From: Boesenbergia rotunda
Lineage: Eukaryota > Streptophyta > Magnoliopsida > Zingiberales > Zingiberaceae
Length of the DNA: 64,000 nt
Reading direction: 5' to 3'
NCBI GenBank assembly: GCA_024364735.1
Contig: JAGFNQ010007699.1
Location: forward strand, 1 to 64,000
Each line of letters starts with the position of its first letter. Position 1 is the first letter of the stretch. This document shows, one piece after another, positions 11,860 through 24,106 of this stretch. Both the position numbers and the translations under genes were made by a program. The notes below the pieces were generated by a model. The model saw nothing but the letters and a program-made list of their open reading frames with translations, ran no database searches and was not told the DNA's origin.

Positions 11860-12001
11860 TGACGTCATCAACCACGAGACCTACCAACTAGTCGTACGTA
11901 CTGTATGACGTCATCAACCACTTGCAGAAAATGTTCCCTACCATCCTAATATTACGTCAGTGCATGACGTCATCTTACGTATGCTCACTTGCATGACGTC
12001 A
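11860..12001. promoter_or_regulatory. Cluster of four TGACGTCA palindromes
   Basis: TGACGTCA occurs at 11860-11867, 11906-11913, 11965-11972 and 11994-12001, each within a slightly longer repeat such as GCATGACGTCATC. TGACGTCA is the classic target of plant TGA/bZIP factors. A weak TATTTAAA lies at about 12012. No gene start is evident downstream because the CACTA end is at 12151, so function is uncertain. Confidence 0.55.
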
Positions 12002-12150
12002 CCTCTTTTGATATTTAAACGTGAAATGTATTTCAACTTTCATGTATTGCTGCTTAAAACTCTTCAATTATTAAGTCTCTATTTAATATGAATATGTATT
12101 CAAACTAGAGTTAGAGTTGTCCTTGTCAGTTTAAATGCTCATATTCATAT

Positions 12151-12610
12151 CACTACAAAAAAAAATTATCATATATTCACAGTAAAAAATCATAGGTAAA
12201 AATATGAAAATCATGGATATAGACCTCAAAAACTATACCCACGGACGTTCATTTCCGTCATTTTTACTATGCCTTTACCGACGATTTTTTTGTCGTCAGT
12301 ATAACATATAGTAACGGTATGCATTACCGTCAGAAAATACCTCGACTTATACCTATGGATTTCATTATATCACTAGAGGTTTTAGTGACAGAACTAAAAA
12401 TCGTCATAAATAATCACCAAGTCATTACTCACGGAAATAATTCTATCACTATATACTTTAGTGCAAAAGTCTTTTTTCTGTGGGTATAGCTTATAGCGAT
12501 ATGATTTTTAATTTTTTGTGGGTATAGATTATAACCACACTTTTATTTAATTTAAATTTTTCGTGGGTATAGTATATAATGATTTTTTATTATGGATAAA
12601 AAAATTAAAA
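12151..12610 (-). repeat. CACTA terminal repeat and subterminal region
   Basis: The block starts CACTACAAAAAAAA, the hallmark end of CACTA (En/Spm) elements. Inside are repeated GTGGGTATAG boxes (near 12480, 12519 and 12563) and paired ACGG/CCGT motifs, as expected of subterminal transposase-binding repeats. The other end of the element is missing. Confidence 0.8.
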
Positions 12611-12954
12611 TTTAGAATTTAATTTATATATTTAAATTTATATATATAAAAATAACAATCATATTAAAAAAAAGACTTCAATTATATTAAAATAAAACAA
12701 GTTCTAAAGTAATAGGTATTAATATTACAAATAACAAAATCAAGAAAATCTAGTAGAAATACATGTTATGCTCCCATAGCCGGTAAAATACAATTCTAAA
12801 ACGTGATAGGCATGAATCACCAACGATTAATAAAGATGAGCACCTTCACTTCTAGTTATCACTTGTAAATTAAATTACAATAAAATATTAATATTAGTGT
12901 ATGTATTTAACAAAATTAATATCAATCTTAATGAAAATTAATAAAATTAAGTGC

Positions 12955-14837
12955 ATACTATATTCATGATCTTCATCATTAACACTTTGAGATCTTGAAT
13001 TGCTTGGATCATTTGGTTGACTTGAAGCATCCGGAACCTATAAAAAAAATATGCAAATTTTAAATGTGTGATAGAATAAAATAGTATATGTCACAAAGTT
13101 AGTACCAATAAATAGACTTTCACAATAACAATATAGCACCAAAAAAACCTATCATTAAAAAAACTCCATAGCTTTTGTAAAAAAAAAAACTAAATTCCTA
13201 GTACATTTTAAAGACACAATTATAGGTCTTAGCATACCTGTTCAGCTGTAAGTTGTAAGATATTTTGCAAATCTTCGTCTGGCAAACGGCTTTGTATTAA
13301 TTTTAGCACATTTGTCAACAACCCCTTCATCTGCTTAACTTCTTCATGCAAATCTGCTTCTGTAGATGATGAAGTTTTTGACTTTTTAGCTGGTGGAATC
13401 TTGCCCAAACAACGCACACATCCTCTCTTTTCATTTTCAGGTCCTTGTACTTTTGAAAGCAAGTCATCCTTCCAAAATGTGCAACCTTGTTTGCTTTGAG
13501 ATGCTTGGGATGTCTCACCCTCGGGTATGTGTTTTTTAATTTCATCCTGAAACACCATATAAATAAAAGAAGTCATACTTGTAAGAGTGTGATCTATACA
13601 ACAAAGTAAAAAATAAACAAAATAGTTGCATAAACAAAACAAATATAATAAAATCTTACAATAACACCAGCAGCTTTGTCATTGACAATTGTTCCATTTT
13701 TACGAGTTCGAGTGTCAATATATACCACATGACGTTCAGGCAATACTCCTTTGTTTGTCTTTTTCTAAAACCAAATAAATTGTGAGTTTCACATAAAATT
13801 TATAATTCAATAATAATGAATGCAAACAGACCTTCTCATCAATCACCACTGGGAGACTTTTTGTACCCATACAATGTGTATCTTCAAGCTTAGTATGGTT
13901 TTGTTTATTAATTCCACTTATTTTCTGTACAAAGCAAGAATTCATAAGGAGAAAATATCACATATGTGTATAATGTTATATAAAATACATATATATATAT
14001 ATATATGTAAAACAACTTACTTGTCCTTCTTCTGAAAACCAATGATGAGCTAAAGCGCGGTATTGATCTGGATCAACTCGATCATCAGGTAATGTAGAAG
14101 CAATTTCTTCTTCTGTCTTACTGGGGTCAAATGCTCTCTTTAAATCATGCTTCCATTGTCTCCATTTGTCATTCATCTCAGATTTCAACATCTCCCTTAT
14201 AGTATCATTTATAGGAGGGACGAACTCAAATTTACTCTAAATAATAAAAAATATTAAACCAAAAATATGAATATAAATTTAATCATAACACAAATTATGA
14301 ATGCATAGATAAAGGAAAATAGCAATCATGGAACCTCTATTAGTTTAAGCATCTCCTCTTTGTTATTCTTTGGCATTAATTTCCAACTTGTATAGTTGAT
14401 TGTAGCATATTGGGGCCTTCATACTACACTTCCAATGAATCGAGTAAGAGTCTTTGCTTCTTCACCAATAGGTCGACCAAGTTCATCTAACCTAACTCTC
14501 ATAAAATCTTCAGGATCCATGTCCCACACATCTAACATTTTGTAGGTCCTTTAGTTGCTTTAGATGGTGCTACAAGTAATTGAAAAAAAAAGACATAAGA
14601 ATGAGACAATTTATATATACATAAAAGAATAAAAATAAGAGCAAAATATATACCTTCATGAAGAACTTCTATGTCGGATGCAACAGAGTGAGCTTGAACA
14701 GATTCATGTATGACATGTTCTGTAGAAGTTGAACCACAATGTGTTCCTTCATTATGACTTGATTGGACTTGATTTGAGGTAGAATTCAGAGTAGTATGAA
14801 ATTCTTCATTATTTTGTGAAACATTCTTTGAATTCAC
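12955..14837 (-). pseudogene. CACTA second gene (TNPA-like, Transposase_24 family), intron-containing, damaged
   Basis: Several exons can be followed on the minus strand with GT-AG borders. The first has start ATG at 14837 and donor GTATAT near 14653. Another, about 14540-14330, has an in-frame TGA. A third, about 14236-14021 (KWRQWKHDLKRAFDP, ALAHHWFSEEGQ), ends at donor GTAAGT. Two follow at about 13930-13850 and 13765-13662. The next starts after TTTCAG near 13548 (CTFWKDDL... and a probable coiled coil) and ends at donor GTATGC near 13238. A last short exon begins near 13038. This matches the plant transposase family that partners TNP2 in CACTA elements and binds the subterminal repeats. 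The in-frame stop and a frame problem near 14535 make it a probable pseudogene. Confidence 0.75.
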
Positions 14838-15143
14838 ATTTTTATTATGATTAACAATGTTTAATTTTCTTCACCTTCCCATCTAGCATATAATATGTTC
14901 TTTCAAAAACTAAAATCAAAATATTATATAATCAACCATAGGCACAACAGTATAGTGAGCATAAACTAACAAAAAAAGGACTAAAACCCAAAACTTAGTA
15001 GCTAACATCAAATGTAAAACACACTAATGAATTTCTCACATAAGATTGCATAGAAGATAAATGCAAAACAATAATAGGTTAATAATAAAAAAATATGCAG
15101 ATCATAAAAACATTAGATGGTAGCAAAGTATTATCAATTACAA

Positions 15144-16715
15144 TTAAAAACAATCCCCCTGATTAACATCATCATCAGAATTGCTATCGTTATGAATAGC
15201 AATAACATTAGCCTCAACTTCCAACACTTCATCATCATCATTAACTTCCCTCCTAAGCCAATCATTATCATTTTGAGTTGCTTCATCTATATCATGTGTG
15301 GTTTGCTCACTCATTGGCTCAATATCATTGGGGTCCTCATCACCCATATCATATGTATCTCGCACTTTTACATTCTCAACCACAGGCCAATCCTTGTTTC
15401 TCTCATCCCAGACATAAAACACCTTCCTAGCTTGTGATGCAAAAACATATGGGTCACAATAAATATCTTTTCCAGTATGTTTTAAAAACTTGAAATTTAC
15501 AAGAGTCCTTCCAAACTTGTCTTTCTTGCAACCTCTATTGATATCTACCCAATCACACTTGAAAAGAACAGCTTTATATCTTCCAGAATAATCCAATTGA
15601 ATGATATCAGTTAATTGACCATAGTAGTTAATTTCATTGGATGAGATCGTAGTCTTCACAACTACTCCACTATTTTGCGTTTTCAACTATCTCTCTCTCT
15701 TCTTTGTGTGAAATCTAAAACCATTGATGGCATAGCCCGAAAATCTCCTTGCCATATCTAAAGGACCACGAGCTAACCACCTGAGCTCATCAGTAACTTG
15801 TGCACTCCTTTGTTCATCCAATCGTTGAATCTAAAATATTTTAGGAACATAACTTAGTCATAACTAATTCATAACTAATAAAAGAATTAACAAAGAATCT
15901 AATTTCTTTCTACTTACCCTCTCTTTAAACCAATCATTGAACTTTTTAACATGAAGCTTCTCAAGTTCAACTGAAGATAATCGTCGTCGAGACTATCTAT
16001 TTAATAATGCAATGTGTTCTCTACAAATCCATGAAAATAGAATTATTTGGTTAACAACGTTCTCAAACTATAGAAATAAAATTAAACTTATCCCTTACTA
16101 TTTAAATGAAGCTATCGCATCATGGTTGAAAAGCACATATCTATGAGCTTGTGACAACTCCATCTTGTCAGGCTTACTTCTACTCACTCTCTTTCGTTTT
16201 CCTACTTTGAATTTCTGTTGTCTTTTCAATCCCAGTGGCCTACCTATTGGATGTAAAAAGGTTCCATCATCTATTAAACTTGAATCTATTTCATCATCAG
16301 TTCTTCTAGGTCTAGTAAGCCTTGTCTCCACCCCAGATAGATATTGTGAACAAAATGTCAAACACTCATTAGCCAAGTAACCTTCTACAATAGAACCTTC
16401 AGGATGTGCTCTATTACGCACAAATGACTTCAATGTTAGAAGATACCTGAAAGCAACACATAAGATAACTCATCACTAGGTTTTGAATCTATATATTCTT
16501 ATTGGTTAAAAGGAATAGTCCATATCTTTCAATAGGATACACCCATCTATATTGCACTGGTCCTCCAACCTTAGCTTCATGTGGTAAATGGATTATCAAA
16601 TGCACCATTATGGTAAAAAAAGATGGAGGAAAAATTGTTTCTAGCTGGCAAAGTGTCTCAACAACTTGATACTCCAATTGCGTAAGAGAATCCACATTCA
16701 CCACCTTTGAACATA
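15144..16715 (-). pseudogene. CACTA TNP2-like transposase, C-terminal part (DUF4218/DUF4216), broken
   Basis: Minus-strand order: a DUF4218-like segment (LCQLETIFPPSFF, GGPVQYRW, YPIERY) in 16715-16490; a segment at 16433-16098 (AHPEGSIVEGYLANECLTFC); a short exon near 15835-15690 (WLARGPL, GYAINGFRF) ending in an in-frame TAG; then a DUF4216-like segment at 15686-15144 (VLFKCDWVD, VFYVWDERN) with an acidic tail. TNP2 is the catalytic transposase of CACTA elements. The N-terminal catalytic half is absent because the reading frame is joined at about 16715 to a copia fragment. Confidence 0.82.
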
Positions 16716-17165
16716 TATACCCGTGTGTAATCATATCATCATCTTCATATACCAAAAATACATCCTTAGTTCTTCTTAAATATATTAGGATTGTCTTGAC
16801 AACCACCCAACAATCCATACCTGGATCTGATTAGTATCTGTTCATGACACTCAAAGCATATAATACATCAAGTCTTGTTCATAACATAATATATATGATA
16901 GATCCTATCGCATACACATAGGATTTCTTACTCATACATATCCTCTCATCTTTTGTATGTGGGCACATAGACTTCGAAAGGTGAATCCCATGCTTCATGG
17001 ATATGACACATTTATTGGAATCAAGCATGCTAAATCGCTTTAATTAGTACCTTATCTATATATGTAGACTACGAAAGACCAAGCAACTGTTTCGATCTAT
17101 CTCTATGGATCTTAATCCCGAGGATATAAGTTATTTCTTCCATGTCTTTCATTGAAAATATTTTG
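16715..17165 (-). pseudogene. copia reverse transcriptase/RNase H fragment fused to the CACTA frame
   Basis: On the minus strand, conserved copia blocks can be read through several stops: MKDMEEITYILGIKIHRDRS, STYIDKVL, then IGSIIYIML, ALSVMNRY and TILIYLRRTKDVFLVYEDDD. The last block lies in the same open frame (start 16818) as the CACTA DUF4218 segment, with the join at about residue 35. This is the RT C-terminus and connection region of a copia element. Confidence 0.75.
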
Positions 17166-18370
17166 GACAACCAAACTTTGACTGACTATAGAATAGGCAT
17201 CTTGCCTACAATAAGTATGACCTATCCGCACTTCTGTTCCGACAAATATCTTTCCAAATTTATTCTTTATTTAGTCTAACCAAACTCAATATCTCTCGAT
17301 CAGAAAATCCAATTCTCAAACTCGTCTTTAATTCTCTCTTATAAACCCGTAGTGCGTGTCATCCAATAATTTCTCGATTTGGTTAGTCGTCCATAATTAT
17401 CCATTAATTATGGATCGATCATGAGTGTTAACTATGTAGTACATCATATCCCTTAATTGATCAAAAAATCATCGGTTGATTCTATAACCATTTCTCAACC
17501 TTTTAGCAACTACTGTGAGTCGTGTGTCATTCCTTTCACTCATTTTATCCTGACTTAATTCAGGACATGGTCTTTGTGTCAGTCGCCATGCCACTAAGCT
17601 AACTATGTCATACCTAGCTCAAGTAATACTTCCTCGTCTTGTGGATTCAAATTACTCAGACATGTGTCCAACAGTACTACACGCTTAACATGTGATGCTT
17701 TGGCCCAAGACTTTGAGTAACAATTCTAACGAGTAGCTATAGGGTATATGCCTCCTCCCAAAGAGTAGTGAATCTTCTATAGGCTATCTAAACACCTTCA
17801 GGTACTTCGACTTATACCCAATCATGTCTGGTCCACACCTCTCACTGTGATGATTGCTTAAGATATTAAAGTATAAGTCTCCATGATTAAGGTAATTTGA
17901 ATACCTCAAGTCGAAGGAAACTCACACTTAAGATGCAATGAGATCTTCATTAACATATCTATATATATATGTAGAGAGTCATATGAAGTCTCATGACAGG
18001 TCACTCCAATGAATTGGTTACCATAACTAGTATCCACGTTTAACTCTCAACATTCCAATGTCTTCAACCAATGAGAAAGGACTGCTTGGTTAGACTAAGG
18101 AATATAATCCATGCTAGACTTACAGAATTGATGATGTCTAAATACATCAATTAGTCAACAAGGAATGATTTCAATACATTCTTAATTACAAATGTAAAGA
18201 TGCTCACTAACCGTGATCAGATCACAAGTTCTCTTATGTTATGAATCATTTTGCGGACATTCAGTATATGAGTTTAAGATCCAATCATATACATAAATAT
18301 GTACACCCAAAGATTGAATCTTTATTTATTTAATAAATAATATATCCCAAAAGGCAATTGTCTTAGGACA
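17166..18370 (-). mobile_element. Probable LTR or LTR-like repeat
   Basis: On the minus strand the block starts TGTCCTAAGACAATTG at 18370, an LTR-like beginning. The rest is non-coding with no ORF over 60 codons. The left boundary is unclear and no target duplication was found. No PBS adjoins it. Confidence 0.4.
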
Positions 18371-18479
18371 TCTCTCAAATATAACACGTCAGCCCTTGCA
18401 AGATGTTCTCAACCTTCGTTCATTGTAGATGATTTTAGAGACCTATTAGCATGCAATGATTATTGAAAAATAGTAGAAT

Positions 18480-18770
18480 TAGAAACTAGTGTGTCGAAGC
18501 AACCAAAACAGCCGACCGGTCCGTTCTTAGGATTCTCGTCCTTCACAGCAGTAGCCACGGTTAATTGTAAGGCCACTATTAGGTGTTATTGTTGTGGTGA
18601 ATGTGGACATAGGACAAACCAATGCAAGAAACCTATTCCTACTAATCAGAAAGAAAATTTTATTGATTGAGGAAGACGTGAAAGAAGAGACAATGACAAT
18701 TAGTAAACTAGTGTAGGAAGTTGACGGTGTATTTTATAGTGATGGCCATGAGACGTTGGTCATAGAAACC
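18480..18770 (+). pseudogene. gypsy gag zinc-knuckle fragment
   Basis: The plus strand encodes a CCHC knuckle (CYCCGECGHRTNQC) at about 18579-18620, preceded by a proline/glutamine-rich stretch and followed by an acidic segment, as in plant Ty3/gypsy gag. There is a stop soon after, and no protease or RT can be followed. It is a small relic. Confidence 0.65.
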
Positions 18771-20229
18771 ATGTGAATTACATCTTTTCATCATCAATGA
18801 ATTCATTCAGTATCATCCAATGGTATTGCGCTAAAGTCAAGGTACTTTGATCAATTTCACCAAGCCTATAAGTTAGTAGATGTGCATGTAAATGGTTTAC
18901 TCTTAACGTCTCTAATTCCTCCTTAGTCAAGTCATTATTCAACTGTATTCCCAAGATTACCTACGTTAGACACTTACCTTCCCTATGCAAGGTTCAACCC
19001 CTCTTTCCATCATGAAGTCTCAAAGGCATGCTCAATATTGAGAGAAAAAGATAGATGTTTTCCTAGTGACCTAACTCAGTCTCAAAGGGCAGCGTATCCT
19101 TTCCACCCACGATAACTATTTTTTTAATCCCTTTATTCAAGAAAAATATCTAATCTATTTTTTTTCTTTTTTTTTGTTTCTTTTTTTAATATACAAGGAA
19201 ATTGCATTCTAGAGATCATGATTTTTCCAAATAAGCTTTCACAGTTCGAGCATAGTCCAGTAACTAAAGTGTTAGGAAGAGAATCATCTACGATCACCTT
19301 AGTACTAGTCCAATCGAATGAATTATGATTATGGTGTACTAAATTTACCCTTCAGATACAAATCTTAAGTGAAGCGCAATATCTATGTATCAAATAGGAA
19401 ATGGTGAAACAAACTAACTCTATAACACTTGATTAAGGGCTCTACCATTAGATAAGAAAACATGAATTACTAAATGATAAAGAAAATGAATTCACTAGGT
19501 GCCATTAATTTTATCATGTAAATAATGCTCTAAAGGACATTAAATACATTCTATGCCTCATTTCAACTTCAAGAAAAATGACAATCCTAAGCAATTCAAC
19601 TTCAAAACAAGGAAATTGAAATCACGCTAATAGATAGAAAAAGAAAAGCAAATGCAGGAATCACCATATGATATGTACAAGGGAGGACTTACTGTGAGCT
19701 CATGCTTGGGCATCCGGAGGGGGAAAGGTAAGGAATGGTGCTCCCTGGGATTCCCTTTAAGCCTTGCAGTTGTAAGCTTGGTGCCACAGGTACATCCTTT
19801 TGGTCTGGGAGGCTGTCATCTGCTCTCTTTCTCTCTCTCCCTCTCTCTCTCTCTATGGCCTTGCTCCTACTCCCATATCTCTCTACTCTCCCATGAAATG
19901 TCTCACTTCTTCTCGAAAATTCTTTTGCTCTTCCCACTCTGCTACCTCCTCTTCTCTCCTTTTTGCCTCTGCTTGGAAGTAAGCTTTTGCCTCAATGTAA
20001 TGTACTTTTGCCCTCTGGAAATGCCCCTTGAGGCCTCCGAATCCATTAGTCTGTAATTAAGTACCCAAGGTTGATTTTAATGCGTTCAACCGATTTAAGT
20101 TAGGTTCTGGTATTTTTAATCCATCTATCTAAGTGTGCAGGAATTTAGGAGCGAAGAAAGTTGAGCGTAAGACGTAGAGGATGAGAAGGATTGCACAGCG
20201 AAGTGAGCCGACGGGCTCGGTGCATCCAT
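18771..20229. other. Unassigned sequence with a CT microsatellite
   Basis: No family was recognised. It has a T-rich run at about 19148-19190 and a (CT)n tract at 19821-19855. A 134-codon open frame across the CT tract (19652-20056) is low-complexity and has no domain. Confidence 0.45.
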
Positions 20230-21823
20230 TGTTACGATGTATACTATAAGTCTAGCTTTTGTATGAACATCTATTTTAGAATAAGAATCACAGTGTTTAT
20301 GTGTTTGCATTTTATATTTGTTATATGCATGCAATTTGTCTGTTAATTTACATTGTAGATAACATGATGTGTGGTGCCACACAGAAGATCATGTTATTAG
20401 TTCCTTGTAAAGTATAAGTAGTGACTCACAACCAAGATGGATTTGGACAAACCATTGGAATGGTTATAGTGTAATTTGGTGTTACTCTATCTTGACTATA
20501 GAATTACACTAGTACACATTGTGTGTATTGAGCAGGACCGATTTGAGGTGATTCGATTTATGCTAACTATATAATCGAATCAGACCTCGGTTATTATGGA
20601 TGTGCATGCTCTTTATCTTGATATAATAACGGATATATGTACTTAATATTTTTTCTTTAATTTATCAATGGGCGAGATTTATTCATTAAATCAATAGGCC
20701 CGGTAAATTAGAAAATAATATTATTTATATGGTGTGCCGTTGATTATAGAAGAAAACCATGTCCTAATTATTTTAGGATGATGATGTCCCCTTGAGGAGC
20801 TTATAAAGATTATCATATAAATCCTACAGGTGGACTTGGTCCAACATGATGATAGGTTGAGTGGTACTTCTCTTGGAGTTAGATATTAATTAATTAAATT
20901 GTCAGTAATTTAATTAATTAACAGACATGCGATATCTTAAACACAGGAGAAAAATGTACACATAATAAGAAGGAGCCCATATCTTATTATGAGGTTGGTG
21001 TGGTAGTTCAATAATAATCCATTAGTGGAGAGGGTTATTATTAACGGGTCAGGTTGAGGATCCGTTAGGAGACCAAAACCAACTCCTCCTCATGGTCCCT
21101 ATTGTAGCCTATAAATACCTCATAATGCAATGAAACCAAACCCTCAACCTAACCTAGTTCTCTCCTTCTCTCTCTCTCTTTCTCCTTTGTGGTGTGCGGT
21201 GCCGACCAAGACAAGAGGGAGCCGACTAGGGTTGGTAGAGGAAGGAAGAGATTTGAGATTTCTCTTCTTCCCTTCCCTTCTTCTCTTCTCTTCTTCTCTT
21301 CCTCTTTGGGCGTGCGGCATCTACAAGCTAAGGAGAGGTTTCGGTGCAAGGGAGAAGGAAGAAGCAGATCATCTTCTTCCTTGGAGGCTTACAACATCTT
21401 CTTCATTGGAGGAGTTCGACGCAAGCAATGAGGAGAAGGAGGGTTTTGGTGGCTTTGTTTCTTGTAAGACTGTCACCCACATGACGTCCAAGAAGAGGAT
21501 AGGAATACGATAGAAGATCAAGAGGTAAATCAAGAGGTATAATCTTGTTTTCATTCTTCTAGTTTAATTGTTTTCTTATTTTACTTGGATCCCGAATTGA
21601 ACACAAGAACTGGCGATCCATAATTCATCATCTATTCCATGGCTAATCGATAAAGGAGTTAGATTGCTTGAACAATAAGTTTGTTTAAGCGATCACTCAA
21701 TCGAATAGCATGATGATGAAAAAGGTCGTTCGGGAAGTTTTCTTTCCATCCGGATTATTTCTAATCAATAGAATTTTAATCCGGGGATATGGAGAGGAAT
21801 CATACCCGTAACCAAAACCAACA
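20230..21823 (+). mobile_element. Copia element K, 5' LTR (1594 bp)
   Basis: It starts TGTTACGATGTATAC and ends AACCAACA directly before the PBS. It is homologous to the solo LTR at 7172-9010. A TATA box (CTATAAATAC) lies at 21109-21118, followed by a pyrimidine-rich leader. It is the left end of a plus-strand copia element that is later cut by element D. Confidence 0.82.
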
Positions 21824-21825
21824 AT

Positions 21826-21839
21826 TGGTATCAGAGCCA
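21826..21839 (+). other. Primer-binding site of element K
   Basis: TGGTATCAGAGCCA follows the LTR end by two bases. It is complementary to the 3' end of initiator tRNA-Met, the usual primer of plant copia elements. Confidence 0.9.
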
Positions 21840-22886
21840 TTGTTTCTGGTTTTGTGTGTTTTGGATTTGGTTACATTCATGCTTTTCATATATAATATGC
21901 CGGATAATAGTAGGATGTTCAATAGGCTAATTTTTTTGGTTGCAGACATAAGATCCAACTATTATGGCTATGTGGTTGTGTATGATTGTGTGTGTGATTG
22001 TATTTATTTGAATCCTTGGGGTTGACGAGGCATTTGTATTTAATTGTAATTAAATACGACAATGTTTAGCCGCTTAGTTTTAATTTATTTCAATCTAGTA
22101 TTTTTTGTACACTCCTTCGTGGAGTATAAGATTGATGGATATAAATTAAAATTAAATTATTTTCTCGGCTCGGTTCCCTACTTGCGTGGCTAATGGAGGA
22201 GGAGGAGATGAGGTGACAATACGACTGGAGGCGTATTGGAGAACAAAAGCCATAATAGTTAAAAATTTAGATTTTCATATTTATTGCTTGTTGTTTAATA
22301 TGCTTGTTGTGCATGCTTGTGAAAATTCCTCATTTTAAAAAAATAATTAAGTGGGTGAGGGAATCTTTGAGTCCCATGACCTCCATTACTAATTTAATAA
22401 GTGATGCATATAAACATGCGTGTTGGGTTTGCGTGCCTTCCTCTATATCGGATGAGTTTGTTTTGCAGATAACTAGATCAAATATAATTTTAGGAAATTA
22501 TTGTGGAGTGTGTGATCTTCCACATCGGAAGGGACATAATCCTAGATAATTGATTTAGTATCAAGTAATGATGTACATCGGAAGGGACATTATTCAGATG
22601 CAATTAATAATATCCTCCCCATCGGAGTCACTGCTATTATTTGTATGGCCGCAGATAAACCAACTATTAATTTTATTTGTCAAAAAGTAAGGTTGGCAAG
22701 ATAATAAAATTAATGGATAAAACCTCTTCTTACAAATGTTTGAATTCGTATACGTCCACAGTATCGTGGCACACGAAATTCACGATGTTTTGAGGTATTG
22801 GTGAATTTAAAATTTTATTGTTTGAGGAATCAATATTATTTTAAATTCTAATATTTTGATCATTGCGATTCTCAGGATTTTTCAAA

Positions 22887-23610
22887 ATGACTTTCAACCC
22901 ACTCGCTGTGATTTTAAAAGAAAACAAACATACTGGTCCCAATTATATTGATTGGAAAAGAAATTTGGATATTGTCTTGACTGTTGAGGAGTACGAATTT
23001 GTACTCTTGGAGATCTGTCCTGCTAAGCCTAATGAGAATTCTAGTGAAGACGAGAAAGAGAGTTATAAGAAGTGGATTAAGGCAGATGAGATGGCGCGGT
23101 GTTACATTTTGGCTTCCATGTCAAATGTACTGCAATATCAGCATCAGGTCTTCGCTACTGCTTATGACATGATGCTCAATCTCAAGGAACTCTTCAAACA
23201 ACAGAATTAGGCTGCTAGGCAAGAGGCTATGAGAAACTTGATGACGACCACCATGATTGAGGGAACACCCATGAGGGATCATGTTCTCAAAATGATAACT
23301 CATTTGAATGAGATGGAAGTCCTTGGAGTTGAAATCGATGGGGAAACCCAGGTTGATATCATTCTCCAAACGCTACCAAAGAGTTTTGAACAGTTCCGCC
23401 TGAACTACAACATGAACAAAAGGTTGTATTCGTGAGCTTCTAACAGAACTCCAGGCAGCAGAAGGGTTATTTCGTCAAAGTGCTCAAGCTTATGTTGCTG
23501 AAAACATTTCTGCTACTAAGCCGAAAGGAGGTAAGAAGAAGAAGAAACAAGTTGGTTTGGCAAAGAAAGCAGCTGGATCTCAAGCTACAGTGAAGAAGCC
23601 GAAAGGCAAG
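22887..23610 (+). pseudogene. Copia gag of element K, broken and truncated
   Basis: ATG at 22887 starts a gag like that of element F: L..NKHTGPNYIDWKRNL near the start, then a helical region (LASMSNVLQYQHQ), and after the stop EGTPMRDHVLKMI. An in-frame TAG lies at 23208-23210 and a frameshift near 23424. The basic tail (KKKKKQVGLAKKA) follows in the shifted frame and is cut at 23610 by the LTR of element D, before any zinc knuckle. The leader 21840-22886 has no ORF of note. Confidence 0.85.
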
Positions 23611-24067
23611 TGTTGGATCGAGAGAATACGATAGAGGGGGGGGGGTGAATATCGTAAATCGTTTTCAGATTAAAAATATGAGCATACGCAGCGGAAAATT
23701 AAATCACAACGCAAAGACGCAAGCAGTTTTACTTGGTTCAGAATCGCAGTCGACTCCTACTCCAAGGCCCACGGTCGTTGACCATTTACTGCGGACAATA
23801 CTATAATCGCGCAAAATTTTACAAACAGTTGTACAGTAGTAAGTGCAGTAAGAATACAATTAAAAATTGACTCTTCATTACCGACGCCCGGTGTAGATCC
23901 TTCTTCGGTGCGTAGGGTCGTCGCCGACGCTAGAATCTCGAGATGGAGGATTTCTAGAGCAGAGTGCCTGAGTTGAAGAGCGTATATGTGTTGGAAAACT
24001 TGTTGTATAGAAGCCTTAGAATTGAGTGCTATTTATAGCACTTCGAGGCGCCCCTGGACGTCGGGGG
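23611..24067 (-). mobile_element. Element D, 3' LTR, part 1 (R-U5 side)
   Basis: Starts TGTTGGATCGAGAG, the inner LTR end on the minus strand, matching the other D copy at 38242. It contains the U5 hairpin (23628-23655), the TTTTCCGCTGCG motif, and a minus-strand TATA box (CTATAAATAGC) at about 24030. It is interrupted at 24067 by element E and resumes at 31509. GCAAG at 23606-23610 is the candidate target duplication in K gag. Confidence 0.85.
23628..23655 (-). promoter_or_regulatory. U5 hairpin, element D 3' LTR
   Basis: ACGATA at 23628-23633 pairs with TATCGT at 23650-23655. The loop on the minus strand is TTCA, ten C, TC. The C-run is longer than in other copies, probably by slippage. 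Confidence 0.7.
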
Positions 24068-24084
24068 TGTAGGACCGGTGCCGT

Positions 24085-24106
24085 CGATAGAGGGGGGTGA
24101 ATATCG
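24085..24106 (-). promoter_or_regulatory. U5 hairpin, element E 3' LTR
   Basis: CGATA at 24085-24089 pairs with TATCG at 24102-24106 around the minus-strand loop TTCACCCCCCTC. Confidence 0.7.

Noticed and set aside
13982..14008. (AT)n tract as a regulatory site
   Set aside because: Simple repeat within a CACTA intron; nothing further supports a function.
19652..20056. 134-codon ORF with a Leu/Ser-rich stretch resembling membrane segments
   Set aside because: The hydrophobic look comes from the (CT)n microsatellite; no signal or family.
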